Shown here: one piece after another, positions 17,581 through 27,307 of the stretch
How positions within the stretch are numbered: position 1 is the first letter of the stretch
Layout: every line of letters begins with the position of its first letter
Source: Algoriphagus marinus
GTDB taxonomy: Bacteria > Bacteroidota > Bacteroidia > Cytophagales > Cyclobacteriaceae
DNA length: 64,000 nt
NCBI RefSeq assembly: GCF_001936475.1
Contig: NZ_MSPQ01000010.1
Location: 124,001-188,000 of the forward strand
Direction: 5' to 3'
The notes under the pieces: generated by a model
What the model was told of the DNA's origin: nothing
Databases searched by the model: none
Seen by the model: only the letters and a program-made list of their open reading frames with translations
Made by a program: the position numbers and the translations under genes

Positions 17581-18699
17581 TCAGGAAAGCATTACTTTTT
17601 TTCCGGTTTTGACAGCTTTAAATATTGCATCGATAATCTTCATGTCCCTTACACCCTCTTCTCCATTTACAGGGACCTCAGGCACTTTTCCATCAAAGAT
17701 AATCGCAGCCATTTCATCCATTTGTACAGTTTGATGAGTCACGTGAGGCAATTCTAATGGGCCTTTATTTGTTTTTCCATTGATCGGGCCATAACCCGTT
17801 GAAGGTTGCATTTCGACCCAACCTTTTGATCCGTTCAGAAAAAATTTATCCAATCCATTCATGGCATAGGTCGATAAGCAGGAGGCAACAGCTCCACTAG
17901 GGAATCCCATTTGAAACTGAATCGTCTCGTCAATCCCGTCCTTAAATTTGACAGGATCAGTTTTTGTTTCCTGTGCAGTCACCCAAATAGGCTCCTCCCC
18001 CAACATATATCTAGCTCCGTTGATCGAATAGATTCCAATATCCATCATGGCGCCTCCACCCGAAAGTGCTGGATTTAAGCGCCACTGAGTCGGGTCGCCT
18101 ATCACAAAGCCACTTAATCCTTGGAAAAATTTCAATTCTCCAAGTTCTCCGGATTTTCTCATCCGAATTGCCTCAAGCGTATTTGCTTCAAAATGCATCC
18201 GATATCCGATCAATAATTTTACCCCGGCAGCCTTGCAGGCATCTACCATTTCTTGACCATCTTTAGCATTTATTGCCATTGGTTTCTCACAGATAACATG
18301 TTTTCCAGCTTTTGCCACACGGATTGATTGTTCCTTATGGAGGGCATTTGGAGTGATTACATATACGGCATCGATGCTTGGATTATTTTTTATATCATCA
18401 AAATTCTCATAGTTGTAGCAGTTTTCAGCTGGTATTCCATATTTAGCCTTCCAAGTTTCCACTTTTGAAGGTGTCCCGCTGATTACTCCAACCAACTTTG
18501 CTCTTTTACTATCCTGCATCGCCTCAGCTACTCGGGTGCCATAACTTCCCAGTCCCATGATTGCAACTCGAAGTATTTTATCTTCCTTAAGTATTGATTC
18601 AGTAAGATTATTTTTCGCTGACAATGCCGCAATGCTGGGGATTGAAATCGCTAATGCCGACAAACTTGCTTTTTGTAAAAAAACTCTTCTTGATTTCAT
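17581..18699 (-). CDS. Gfo/Idh/MocA family oxidoreductase with Tat-type signal
   Basis: About 372 residues. The N-terminus MKSRRVFLQKASLSALAIS has a twin-arginine-like SRRVFLQ motif and hydrophobic stretch, so export is likely. The Rossmann domain starts at MGLGSYGTRVAEAM and the family motif CEKPMA is present, followed by the substrate domain with GGGAMMDIGIY. Family members are NAD(P)-dependent sugar or polyol dehydrogenases; this one most resembles glucose-fructose-oxidoreductase-like exported proteins. Its start at 18699 is chosen over 18729 because of the signal peptide. It is convergent with the GNAT gene and 9 bp from its end. Confidence 0.85.
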   Translation of the reverse strand: MKSRRVFLQKASLSALAISIPSIAALSAKNNLTESILKEDKILRVAIMGLGSYGTRVAEAMQDSKRAKLVGVISGTPSKVETWKAKYGIPAENCYNYENFDDIKNNPSIDAVYVITPNALHKEQSIRVAKAGKHVICEKPMAINAKDGQEMVDACKAAGVKLLIGYRMHFEANTLEAIRMRKSGELGELKFFQGLSGFVIGDPTQWRLNPALSGGGAMMDIGIYSINGARYMLGEEPIWVTAQETKTDPVKFKDGIDETIQFQMGFPSGAVASCLSTYAMNGLDKFFLNGSKGWVEMQPSTGYGPINGKTNKGPLELPHVTHQTVQMDEMAAIIFDGKVPEVPVNGEEGVRDMKIIDAIFKAVKTGKKVMLS

Positions 18700-18853
18700 A
18701 TGATTATAGTTTGTTTTTTTAATGGTCATTTGGAATGCCCTAGATAATCATCACCCTGTGTGAGAACTTTTCTCATGTGCATTTCATAAGGGTTAATATT
18801 AGGTTTGGAATAATGTAAAGTATTAATTTTCTGGAGCTAATGAAAAAAACTGG

Positions 18854-20128
18854 CTAACTTAATTTGGGTCTTCTTACCACTTGATAAGTATTTCGGGTAC
18901 TTTGCTCCAATAGTGATTCAAATCCTTCGAGTTGTGCTGAGATGGTCTTCTCATTAGGATGCAAAATCGTCAAAAGCTGTAAATTCTCATTATACCGGAT
19001 TTCAAAAGAGTTATGAAGTGACTTTATAAGATTTTCTAATTTAAATAACTGACTATCTATTACAATTGAAATACTAATTGCAGCAATTTGGAGCATATTC
19101 ACCCTTAATTTCAATTGCTGCAACTGATCATAAACTTGATGGATATGGCTTTCCTCAATGAAAGTAAAATCCTTTACTTTAAAGCTTACCAACACTTGAT
19201 TTTCTTTCAGAATAATGGTTGGAATTTGATGAGCCTTAGAGTTTTCATGGATTTTGGTACCGGCAGCTTCCGGGTCTAAAAATGATTTGACAAAAAGCGG
19301 GATTTTCAGATTCGCCAAAGGCTTAATCGTTTTTGGATGGATTACAGAAGCACCATAATAGGTCATTTCAGCTGCTTGTTTGTATTCCAATTCCTCAAAA
19401 AGCTGTGTATCTGAAAATTTCTTAGGATCAGCATTTAAAATCCCTGGAACATCTTTCCAAATAGTCACCGAAGCCGCATCCAAAGAAGCTGCCAAAATAG
19501 CTGCGGTGAAATCTGACCCCTCCCTTCCCAATGTGGTCGTCCTTCCTTTTTGATCCGCTCCTATGAATCCTTGGGTTACCACTGGATATTGATCCAAAAT
19601 TGGTAGAAGTTGAGCTTGACATCTTTTCTTGGTTTTCACCCAATCAACTTTCGCAAAGCGAAAACTACTATCTGTCTGAATCAATTCTCTTGCATCCTTC
19701 CAAACAACCAATATTTCTTGAAGACAGAGGTATTCCATGACGATGTGAGTTGCGAGTAATTCCCCAAAACAAATTACCCGATCGTAATATTCATCGTAAT
19801 TTGTGGGAGAGATAGGCTTTTGTAGTTCCTGATTCAAAAGGACAAAATAATTTTCAACCTTAGGGAAAATGAGATGATTTTCCGGAAACAATTCCTTACA
19901 AATCTCGAGATGGTAAGATTTTAAAATTGAACTATTCAAAGAAAAATCTTTATTCCTTAATTTATCACCGAGGAGATTTTCTAATGCATTTGTTGTTTTT
20001 CCCATTGCAGAGATTACGATTATCAATTTTTTTCGCAATCGATTACGTAAAATATCAGCTAGGTTTTTTACTCCAGCCGCATCTTTAACTGATGCCCCTC
20101 CAAATTTGAAAATTACAGTTTTTGCCAT
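18854..20128 (-). CDS. Aspartate kinase (monofunctional)
   Basis: The 424-residue protein starts with KFGGASVKDAAG, the nucleotide-binding start of aspartokinases, and has TTLGREGSDFTAAILAA (aspartate site) and the linker MTYYGASVIHPKTIKPL. The C-terminal third should hold the ACT-type regulatory region, but it is diverged. It phosphorylates aspartate for the lysine, diaminopimelate, threonine and methionine pathways. Because the thr operon of this window encodes a second aspartokinase fused to homoserine dehydrogenase, this one probably supplies the diaminopimelate/lysine branch. It diverges from fbp over 56 bp. Confidence 0.88.
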   Translation of the reverse strand: MAKTVIFKFGGASVKDAAGVKNLADILRNRLRKKLIIVISAMGKTTNALENLLGDKLRNKDFSLNSSILKSYHLEICKELFPENHLIFPKVENYFVLLNQELQKPISPTNYDEYYDRVICFGELLATHIVMEYLCLQEILVVWKDARELIQTDSSFRFAKVDWVKTKKRCQAQLLPILDQYPVVTQGFIGADQKGRTTTLGREGSDFTAAILAASLDAASVTIWKDVPGILNADPKKFSDTQLFEELEYKQAAEMTYYGASVIHPKTIKPLANLKIPLFVKSFLDPEAAGTKIHENSKAHQIPTIILKENQVLVSFKVKDFTFIEESHIHQVYDQLQQLKLRVNMLQIAAISISIVIDSQLFKLENLIKSLHNSFEIRYNENLQLLTILHPNEKTISAQLEGFESLLEQSTRNTYQVVRRPKLS

Positions 20129-20184
20129 AAGAAATATTTCTTACTTTTCGAAAGTATAAACCAATTAATTGTATTTTTCTAAGC

Positions 20185-21231
20185 ATGAAAATTCTTCCTT
20201 ACCAGCCCGACCAAAGCGGTTTAGCTTACACGGTCGGCACCACTTTAGATCGATTCATCAAACTTAAGCAAAGCGATTTTCCCTATGCCTCAGGAGAGCT
20301 TTCGCAACTTCTGCGTGACATTGCACTTGCATCCAAGATAGTCAATCGCGAAACAAACCGAGCAGGACTATCTTCTATTGGAGGTGCTTTCGGGCAGACA
20401 AATGTACAAGGCGAAGAGCAGCAAAAGCTAGACGTGATCGCAAATATTCGTTTCATGAGAGCGCTCAGCAAAGGAGGCGAAGTTTGTGCCATTGTTTCAG
20501 AAGAGGAAGATGCCGTCATTGATCTTCAAAATAAATCAGGTAAGTATGTGGTTGCAATTGATCCATTAGACGGAAGTTCTAATATTGATGTGAATATCAG
20601 CATCGGAACTATCTTCTCAATTTACAGAAGAAAAACTCCTGTTGGGAGTCCCATTTTAAAAGAGGACATCATGCAGAAAGGTACTGAACAAGTGGCGGCT
20701 GGCTATGTGCTGTACGGATCATCCACCATGCTGGTATACACTACTGGATTTGGAGTCAACGGCTTCACCTACGAAAACTCCTTGGGTGAATTTTTTCTTT
20801 CCCATCCCGACATCCAAGCTCCAAAAACAGGGCAAATTTACTCTGTAAACGAAGGCTTATACAATGATTTTGATCCTTCCATCCGAAGCTATATCGAGGA
20901 ATGCAAGACTAGAAAATATTCTGCAAGATATATTGGGTCTTTGGTTGCCGACTTTCATAGAAATCTCCTGAAAGGTGGGATCTACCTTTATCCCGCTACA
21001 AAAAAGAATCCTTCAGGAAAGCTCCGATTGTTATATGAAGCCAATGCTTTGGCATTTATAGCTGAGCAGTCTGGAGCGATGGCAGTAGATGGAAAGCAAC
21101 GAATCCTCGAAATTGAACCGACTTCCCTTCATCAGCGGACTCCGCTTTTTATCGGTTCGGAACAGATGGTCAATGAGATTCAATCTATGATCCTAAATAC
21201 AAACGGCCAAATCAAGGAATATCACCATTGA
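20185..21231 (+). CDS. fbp: Class 1 fructose-1,6-bisphosphatase
   Basis: This 348-residue enzyme hydrolyses fructose 1,6-bisphosphate in gluconeogenesis. It has the metal-site segments SEEEDAV (about 109-115) and [13 protein letters not shown] (about 125-137), and the substrate segments [22 protein letters not shown] and [20 protein letters not shown] with the conserved active-site Glu. Length and motif order are those of the eukaryote-like class 1 enzymes. It is transcribed alone, divergent from the aspartate kinase. Confidence 0.95.
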   Translation: MKILPYQPDQSGLAYTVGTTLDRFIKLKQSDFPYASGELSQLLRDIALASKIVNRETNRAGLSSIGGAFGQTNVQGEEQQKLDVIANIRFMRALSKGGEVCAIVSEEEDAVIDLQNKSGKYVVAIDPLDGSSNIDVNISIGTIFSIYRRKTPVGSPILKEDIMQKGTEQVAAGYVLYGSSTMLVYTTGFGVNGFTYENSLGEFFLSHPDIQAPKTGQIYSVNEGLYNDFDPSIRSYIEECKTRKYSARYIGSLVADFHRNLLKGGIYLYPATKKNPSGKLRLLYEANALAFIAEQSGAMAVDGKQRILEIEPTSLHQRTPLFIGSEQMVNEIQSMILNTNGQIKEYHH

Positions 21232-21291
21232 GAAAAGATTGCGATTAGTCTTACAAAGAGTTATTATCTTGTGGTTCTAAAATCAAAATCT

Positions 21292-22455
21292 ATGAAATCT
21301 ATTAAATTAAGTTGGTCACTGGCCCTTGTTGCCGGGACAATCTTTCTTTACACAAATTGTGAGACCAAAGATCAAGTTGTAGAAGAGCCTATCGATGAGA
21401 CTTTTGCTGTTCAGACAGAAAAGCTTCTACTAAATGTAGACACCCTATACACCGAGTTCGAAAATCCTTGGGGAATGACCTGGCTTTCTGATGGGAAAAT
21501 GCTTGTAACCGAGAAAAAAGGAGAGATCCTCATTTTTCAAGACGATAAATTTACCGGTGAAAAAGTACTAGGCTTACCCGCTGTTTGGAATGTCGGTCAG
21601 TCAGGATTATTGGATATCACGACACATCCTCAATTCGAAGAAAATGGATGGATCTATATTGCTTATGGTAAAAATATGCCGGATAGTACTGGAGCCACCA
21701 CAATCATGAGATTCAAGCTAGAAGGCAACAATGCTGTACAGCAGGAAGAATTGATTACAGCTGGTCCAGCCTGGAAAGGCGGACGTCACTTCGGAAGCAG
21801 AATCGTGTTTGACAACGATGGCTACCTTTATTTCTCCAATGGTGACAAAGGAAATATGCCTGAAAATGCACAAGACCTGACTAATTCTCATGGAAAAATC
21901 CACCGAATTCATGATGATGGAAGAATCCCTACCGACAATCCTTTTGTAGGAGTTGAAGGTGCTATCGGTTCGATCTGGACCTATGGAAATCGAAATCCTC
22001 AAGGAATGGTTTACGACAAAGCAAATAATCGATTGTATGAAACTGAGCACGGCCCAATGGGTGGAGATGAGCTAAACTTGATCGAAAAAGGAAAAAATTA
22101 TGGCTGGCCAGTGATTACCTACGGTCAGAATTATGATGGAACTCCTATCACGGAAATCACGGAAAAAGAAGGAATGGAACAACCTCTTACCTATTATGTC
22201 CCTTCTATTGCCACAGCCGGGGTAGCATTGGTGACTTCTGATCGATATCCTGCTTGGAAGGGCGACATACTAATCGGAGCTTTGGCTAAAATGCACATCA
22301 ATCGAGTAGATATGGATGGCGCAAAAGCAGGAGCGCAAGAGATCATGCTTCAGGATATTGGACGTGTTCGACAAGTGAAAGAAAGTCCTGATGGATATAT
22401 TTATGCAATTACTGAAGGAACAGGCTTATTAATTAAGTTGATTCCAATCAGATAA
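21292..22455 (+). CDS. PQQ-dependent sugar dehydrogenase family lipoprotein (copy 1)
   Basis: About 387 residues. A lipoprotein signal peptide ends at LYTNC, placing it on a membrane facing the periplasm. The rest is a six-bladed soluble-glucose-dehydrogenase (YliI/Asd-like) propeller: ENPWGMTWL, the GLLDI...HPQF segment, NGDKGN, WTYGNRNPQGM and the strongly conserved TEHGPMGGDELNLIEKGKNYGWP. Such enzymes oxidise aldoses with PQQ and calcium. The frame reaches 21271, but the Met at 21292 (MKSIKLSW) gives the signal peptide. A terminator and a close paralogue follow. Confidence 0.88.
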   Translation: MKSIKLSWSLALVAGTIFLYTNCETKDQVVEEPIDETFAVQTEKLLLNVDTLYTEFENPWGMTWLSDGKMLVTEKKGEILIFQDDKFTGEKVLGLPAVWNVGQSGLLDITTHPQFEENGWIYIAYGKNMPDSTGATTIMRFKLEGNNAVQQEELITAGPAWKGGRHFGSRIVFDNDGYLYFSNGDKGNMPENAQDLTNSHGKIHRIHDDGRIPTDNPFVGVEGAIGSIWTYGNRNPQGMVYDKANNRLYETEHGPMGGDELNLIEKGKNYGWPVITYGQNYDGTPITEITEKEGMEQPLTYYVPSIATAGVALVTSDRYPAWKGDILIGALAKMHINRVDMDGAKAGAQEIMLQDIGRVRQVKESPDGYIYAITEGTGLLIKLIPIR

Positions 22456-22478
22456 TCTCTTTTTAAATAAAGTAATGG

Positions 22479-22509
22479 AGTCCCTTTGAGAAATCGAAGG
22501 GACTTTTTT
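22479..22509 (+). terminator. Rho-independent terminator between the two dehydrogenase genes
   Basis: The stem AGTCCCTT / AAGGGACT is followed by five T. It shows that the tandem paralogues are transcribed separately and lies within the upstream extension of the second frame, arguing against a start at 22486. Confidence 0.75.
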
Positions 22510-22593
22510 ATGCAGATTAATTTCAAGGTTTTTAAAATCGAATTAAACCAATTCAACTCATCATCGTTTTTTAAATATCAAAATAACAATAGT

Positions 22594-23754
22594 ATGAAAT
22601 TGAAATTCAAGTTTTTACCATTATTTATCCTTATTTCTTTTGTCAATGTGGCCTGTTCGCAAAAAACAGAAGATGGAATGCCAATTGCGGAAAGAGAAGA
22701 ACTTGAATTTTCAATCCCAACGGAGAAACTTGCCATCAAGCTTGATACCTTATTCACTGGTTTACAAAATCCTTGGGGTATGACATGGCTCGAAAATGAG
22801 AAAATGCTTATCACAGAGCGTAAAGGTGAAATTCTCATTTTTGAAGATGATAAATTCACCGGTCAAAAAGTACAAGGCCTTCCGGCGATGTATGTCAATG
22901 GGCAGGCTGGCTTATTAGATATTATTCCGCATCCTGATTACTCACAAAACGGCTGGATTTACATTTCCTACGCAAAGGCCGTTCCAGGAGGAGGCGCCAC
23001 GAGTATTGCTAGATTTAAACTCAATGGCAATCAGGTGACCGGATTTGAAGACTTAATCGTTACCGTTCCCGCTTGGAATGGAGGCACACATTATGGCAGC
23101 AGGATAGTTTTTGATAAAGACAATTTCCTTTTTTTCACTAATGGTGAAAGGGGATCACAAAACAATGCCCAAAACCTCACCAATTCCCATGGTAAGATTC
23201 ATCGGATCAAGGATGACGGAACAATCCCAAGTGACAATCCATTTGTGAACAGTCCAAATGCAATAAAGTCGATCTGGACCTATGGAAACCGGAATCCTCA
23301 AGGAATGATTTATGATCAAGCCACTAATCGGATCTGGTCTGTAGAGCATGGCCCTCAAGGAGGAGATGAACTCAATCTAATTGAAAAAGGGAAAAATTAC
23401 GGTTGGCCTGTAATCACCTATGGCATCAACTATAACGGAACTCCCATCACCAACATCACAGAAAAGGAAGGAATGGAACAGCCTGTTCATTACTGGACAC
23501 CTTCAATAGCAACCTGCGGAATGACGCTGGTAACTTCTGATCGCTACCCCGAGTGGAAAGGTAATCTCCTAGTAGCAGCATTGGTCAAGCAACACATCGC
23601 CAGAATAGAACTCAATGGATCTGATTTTTCAAAAGAAGAAAAGCTATTCCAAAATATCGGACGAGTAAGACAAGTCTCCCAAAGTCCAGATGGCTATCTA
23701 TATGCAATTACTGAAGGTACAGGCTTGCTTGTGAAAATGATTCCAGCGAGATGA
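22594..23754 (+). CDS. PQQ-dependent sugar dehydrogenase family lipoprotein (copy 2)
   Basis: About 386 residues, with a lipoprotein signal (MKLKFKFLPLFILISFVNVAC). It follows copy 1 motif for motif (NPWGMTWL, LTNSHGKIHR, WTYGNRNPQGM, VEHGPQGGDELNLIEKGKNY, IGRVRQV, AITEGTGLL), so the pair arose by tandem duplication. Differences concentrate in the N-terminal linker and in loops such as AVPGGGATSI against MPDSTGATTI, which line the substrate pocket in this fold and could change sugar preference. The start at 22594 is chosen because earlier in-frame codons cover the preceding terminator. Confidence 0.88.
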   Translation: MKLKFKFLPLFILISFVNVACSQKTEDGMPIAEREELEFSIPTEKLAIKLDTLFTGLQNPWGMTWLENEKMLITERKGEILIFEDDKFTGQKVQGLPAMYVNGQAGLLDIIPHPDYSQNGWIYISYAKAVPGGGATSIARFKLNGNQVTGFEDLIVTVPAWNGGTHYGSRIVFDKDNFLFFTNGERGSQNNAQNLTNSHGKIHRIKDDGTIPSDNPFVNSPNAIKSIWTYGNRNPQGMIYDQATNRIWSVEHGPQGGDELNLIEKGKNYGWPVITYGINYNGTPITNITEKEGMEQPVHYWTPSIATCGMTLVTSDRYPEWKGNLLVAALVKQHIARIELNGSDFSKEEKLFQNIGRVRQVSQSPDGYLYAITEGTGLLVKMIPAR

Positions 23755-23786
23755 TGGTGTTTCTTTTTTGAAAAAATCTCTAAAAA

Positions 23787-23828
23787 AATAAGGTTGTCAG
23801 AATTACTACTGACAACCTTATTTTTTTG
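23787..23828 (+). terminator. Rho-independent terminator
   Basis: A 14-bp stem AATAAGGTTGTCAG / CTGACAACCTTATT with an eight-base loop (23787-23822) is followed by TTTTTG. It probably also works in the reverse direction for gpsA, which ends 36 bp away. Confidence 0.85.
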
Positions 23829-23863
23829 CTTTGAAAGACCAACTCAGTTAGACCAGATTCGAT

Positions 23864-24922
23864 TTAAACAAAGTCAACATCCACGCTAAATGGATACTTC
23901 ATCAGAAACTGAAGTGCCTCCTCGATTTCAAGGTCTTCAAACAATACTTTATACAAATTCTCGGTGATAGGTGCTCGAAGTCCGGTAGTTTCTAAGAAAG
24001 CCTTGATGATAAGAACAGTATTTATTCCTTCAGCTACCTCATCCATACTTGCTAAAATCTCCTCCAAACTTTCTCCTTTTGCCAGTTTATATCCAACAGT
24101 ATAATTTCTTGAGTCAACCGAATTGCAGGTAGTTACCAAGTCTCCAATTCCCGCTAATCCAAATACGGACTTCACGCTTCCACCCAGCGCATTACTTAAG
24201 TGAACCATTTCTACCATTCCTCTGGAGATCAATAGTCCTTTCGCATTTTCTCCCAAGCCTAAACCTGCTAATGCTCCCGCTGCGATCGCAATTATATTTT
24301 TCAAAACCCCCGAAAGCTCAACCCCAATGATGTCAGAATTTCCATAAACCTGAAACTTTTCAGAACGAAGCAGTCGCTGTCCTTCCAAAATCACTTCGTT
24401 GTATTTACTGGCAATGACAGTCGCAGCCGGTTGGCCTTGAATCAATTCTTTGGAGAGATTTGGACCTGCCAGACATCCCACCCGCACTGCGACAGTCTCC
24501 TGCAGAATCACCTCGCTCATAGTCAGAATTTGATTCCGGTTTAGTCTTTTCACAGTATCCAGTGTTTCACCTGGTTTAAGATTTAAGCTGAGCCCTTTGG
24601 TCCCGTGTATGATCAGATGGTAAGGGAAAAGAAAGGGGGCAAAAGTTCGTACTACCTCCAAGAATCCCGAAGAAGGGATCATGAAAAACAAAATATCGCA
24701 ACGCTCGCAAATATCTTTAGGCTCATTCGTAGCTAAAATAGAGGAGTCAAGCTTTTTGCCTTGAGCAGAATGATTGCTATTTATTTCATGGACTACTTCT
24801 TTCTTGCGGGCATATACAATGACATTGTTTTTCTCAGCCAACATATTTGCAATTGCAGTACCAAAGCTACCAACCCCGACTACACCGATTACCTTTTCAT
24901 TTGAAGAGTTTTTCGAGTCCAT
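23864..24922 (-). CDS. gpsA: NAD(P)-dependent glycerol-3-phosphate dehydrogenase
   Basis: The 352-residue enzyme reduces dihydroxyacetone phosphate to sn-glycerol 3-phosphate for phospholipids. It has the Rossmann motif GVVGVGSFGTAIANMLA, CLAGPNLSKEL, the catalytic Lys in VLKNIIAIAAGALAGLGLGENAK, and the signature GLAGIGDLVTTCNSVDSRNYTVG. Its start lies inside the end of the plsB-like gene (26-base overlap), so both steps of lysophosphatidate formation are translated from one message. Confidence 0.94.
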   Translation of the reverse strand: MDSKNSSNEKVIGVVGVGSFGTAIANMLAEKNNVIVYARKKEVVHEINSNHSAQGKKLDSSILATNEPKDICERCDILFFMIPSSGFLEVVRTFAPFLFPYHLIIHGTKGLSLNLKPGETLDTVKRLNRNQILTMSEVILQETVAVRVGCLAGPNLSKELIQGQPAATVIASKYNEVILEGQRLLRSEKFQVYGNSDIIGVELSGVLKNIIAIAAGALAGLGLGENAKGLLISRGMVEMVHLSNALGGSVKSVFGLAGIGDLVTTCNSVDSRNYTVGYKLAKGESLEEILASMDEVAEGINTVLIIKAFLETTGLRAPITENLYKVLFEDLEIEEALQFLMKYPFSVDVDFV

Positions 24923-26591
24923 AACCTGTCAGTCTGTTGTGATAAAAATAGAGTAAACTCATATCCTGAGTGGTGATATTTCCTGAAGAATCCATCACCA
25001 GAGGGCGTTTGGCATGATACATCCCTACGTTGTCCATCCCATGAGAGATAATCTCTTCAATATCTCGGTTCATATGAGGAGCTGTTTTGATCAAGCCCTG
25101 AGATTTTAATTCAAAAATTGCATTCAAAACATTTTGACATTCTTTTTTGAATTCTTCATAGGGGATAATTGAATCTTCTTCTGGAAGTCTCAATAATTCA
25201 AACAAATCCAGTTTTTGATTTTTCCTCTTGATCATTTCAAAAGCAGTGAAAGAAACTAAATGTGAACTAAAAACGCGATTGATTTTATGGAATTCCTCCA
25301 CTATTCGCTTCCCAAGCATATTCGTGTATTCTTCCTCACGCTGCTGGTCTACCGTCACTACTCCGTCAGACATAAAATAGTCTCGAGTATGGATTTGTCT
25401 TCCGTTCTTATCAATAGTTCGACCATCCTTGTCTACATAATTCCCAAGAACATCCATCGCTTTGCCAATAGACACAGAGATATCAGAACCTTTGGTGAAA
25501 AACTTGACCAAAAATTTAGAAATTTTATATGAAGTCGAAAACTCATCGTTCTCTTTGTAATAACGCTCTTGACCAGTAGAACTCAGGTGATCGCGGATCA
25601 AACTTGGAGCCTCCAGCACAAAATGATAGTTGATCGTAACAGGAACAATGAATATTTTTCCTGAGATCTCATTATTTCCTGCCTGGTAATTGGCACGCTG
25701 AGCTTCGATTGCAGTACTGAGCAGACCTAGCTTCAGCCTGGATTCGATCGTGCCACTTCTGGATCTTGTGCCTCCAGGAAAAAATAAACTATGACAACCA
25801 AACTGAATAGCTTCTTTTGAATAAGTCTTCAAAGTCTCCAAATACATCAGATTCTTTTTCCTGCGATCAACTTTATAAGCACCAAGGGCATTCATAAAGT
25901 ATGCAAAAATGGAAATATTGAATAGGTTTAATCCTGCTCCATAGATGAATGGAGGCAGTCCCAAAACGGAAATAATCCAACCAATGAGAATACTGTCCAA
26001 ATTACTAAAATGTGTAGGCACCATGACGATCGTTCCCTTGGTGGCCAGATCTCGAATCTGATCAGTTTCTCCAGTAATCTGGATTTTATCCTGGAGGGTA
26101 TATTGATTACTAAAAATAGACTTAATACCCTTTACCCTAGCCGCATTCAGCAATCTGGAAAACCCATAGGTTACCACACTACGCGTAAATTTATAATGAG
26201 TCGCTTTGAAATTACTCGCGATTTCCTCTGCGTATCTATTCGTGATTTTGTTGAGAACAGACTTATAGCCTTCGAATCGACTAGTCTTTTTCTCTTCACT
26301 ACTGATATGTAGCAAGGAGGACTTCACTTCTCCCCAAAACTCCCCCTCATCATCCGGATCTACTACCCATGGGTTTTGCTTGATGCGGAGCTTTTCTCTA
26401 TAAAGGGTAGTCTCAAGTTCTTCTCTAAGGATTTCAGGATTATTTCCAGTTTGTTTGAGAATTCTATTTTCGGCAAGGTCAGCGACTTTTTTTACAAATT
26501 CTTTACGCTCTCTAGCCAGTTTGACCACCGGCCATTCTTCCTTACTTGGAAGTATTGGTTCGTATCGATGTTTGATGTATTTCTCCTCCAA
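24897..26591 (-). CDS. Glycerol-3-phosphate acyltransferase, PlsB-type
   Basis: This 564-residue protein has the acyltransferase block I VPTHFSNLDSIL (His194, Asp199; the HX4D catalytic pair), block II-like AYKVDRRKKN and block III LFFPGGTRSRSGTIESRLKLG. The overall size suits PlsB/LPLAT-type enzymes that acylate glycerol 3-phosphate or lysophosphatidate at the membrane. A hydrophobic stretch follows block I (WIISVLGLPPFIYGAGLN). Its 3' end overlaps gpsA, which makes its substrate, supporting G3P acylation rather than a later step. Confidence 0.85.
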   Translation of the reverse strand: MEEKYIKHRYEPILPSKEEWPVVKLARERKEFVKKVADLAENRILKQTGNNPEILREELETTLYREKLRIKQNPWVVDPDDEGEFWGEVKSSLLHISSEEKKTSRFEGYKSVLNKITNRYAEEIASNFKATHYKFTRSVVTYGFSRLLNAARVKGIKSIFSNQYTLQDKIQITGETDQIRDLATKGTIVMVPTHFSNLDSILIGWIISVLGLPPFIYGAGLNLFNISIFAYFMNALGAYKVDRRKKNLMYLETLKTYSKEAIQFGCHSLFFPGGTRSRSGTIESRLKLGLLSTAIEAQRANYQAGNNEISGKIFIVPVTINYHFVLEAPSLIRDHLSSTGQERYYKENDEFSTSYKISKFLVKFFTKGSDISVSIGKAMDVLGNYVDKDGRTIDKNGRQIHTRDYFMSDGVVTVDQQREEEYTNMLGKRIVEEFHKINRVFSSHLVSFTAFEMIKRKNQKLDLFELLRLPEEDSIIPYEEFKKECQNVLNAIFELKSQGLIKTAPHMNRDIEEIISHGMDNVGMYHAKRPLVMDSSGNITTQDMSLLYFYHNRLTGYGLEKLFK

Positions 26592-26676
26592 GGCGAGTTT
26601 CTATTTTTAAAAATTTCATCAAAGATAATCAAAAGACCTTCTGTCCCCGAATTATCAAAAGAGAGAAGATTTGAAA

Positions 26677-27156
26677 TTAACTTTTTGATTTTAAAAAAAA
26701 GGCTAAAATAGCAGTTGTTACCAACCCCATAAGCAATGCTCCAACAGCCGCTTGAATCATATAGCTTTGAATATTGAAATAGGCTTCTGCTGCTTCGCGG
26801 TTCAATTCCCCCGCACTTACCGAATAATCGATCACGTTGTTGAAATAATCCGGTGTTATAAATTTATTGATAATGTACTGTGTCAAAGGACTGAGAATCG
26901 CCACAAACACCGATAGAATCGCGCCAGAAGTAAAGCCTTGTTTGTAATTCATGACTCCCTTGAAATAATTTCGCTTTTTATCCAGCAATGCAAAAACATA
27001 AATGGTAATCGCTACTACTGCAAAAATATTGGTTAGAGAAGCGTGATCGGCGATTTTTTCATCATGCCAGCCGAGGGATTTCTCAACTAGCATCCAAGCC
27101 AATGTGGCCAAGGAAAAGATAATCGCCCACTTAATTTCAATTTTAAGATTTTTCAT
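26677..27156 (-). CDS. DUF4199-like inner-membrane protein
   Basis: About 159 residues with four hydrophobic segments (near the N-terminus, about 40-60, 75-95 and 130-155). The pattern NYFKGVMNYKQGFTSGAILSVFVAILSPL is typical of Bacteroidota DUF4199 proteins, whose function is not known. The start at 27156 (MKNLKIEIKW) is preferred to 27198, which would add an unlikely polar extension. It sits alone 85 bp upstream of the plsB-gpsA pair on the same strand. Confidence 0.7.
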   Translation of the reverse strand: MKNLKIEIKWAIIFSLATLAWMLVEKSLGWHDEKIADHASLTNIFAVVAITIYVFALLDKKRNYFKGVMNYKQGFTSGAILSVFVAILSPLTQYIINKFITPDYFNNVIDYSVSAGELNREAAEAYFNIQSYMIQAAVGALLMGLVTTAILAFFLKSKS

Positions 27157-27307
27157 AATGCGTAGGTTTTGTGATAGATACTGGGATATCATAAACAAAA
27201 TACGAAATTTTGAAAACGATAACGATTTTAGACTGTTTCAATGTCTATATACTGATTACTATTGCCCAAGAAAGAAAGGGTAGTATTTTTACGCTATCAA
27301 AGACCTG

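Noticed and set aside
17573..17590. Palindrome CCTGATCAGG between the GNAT and oxidoreductase genes as a terminator
   Set aside because: Only 10 bp without a loop or T run; not a convincing terminator.
26010..26711. Plus-strand frames of about 100 codons opposite the plsB-type gene
   Set aside because: They are shadows of a long, clearly conserved coding frame on the other strand.
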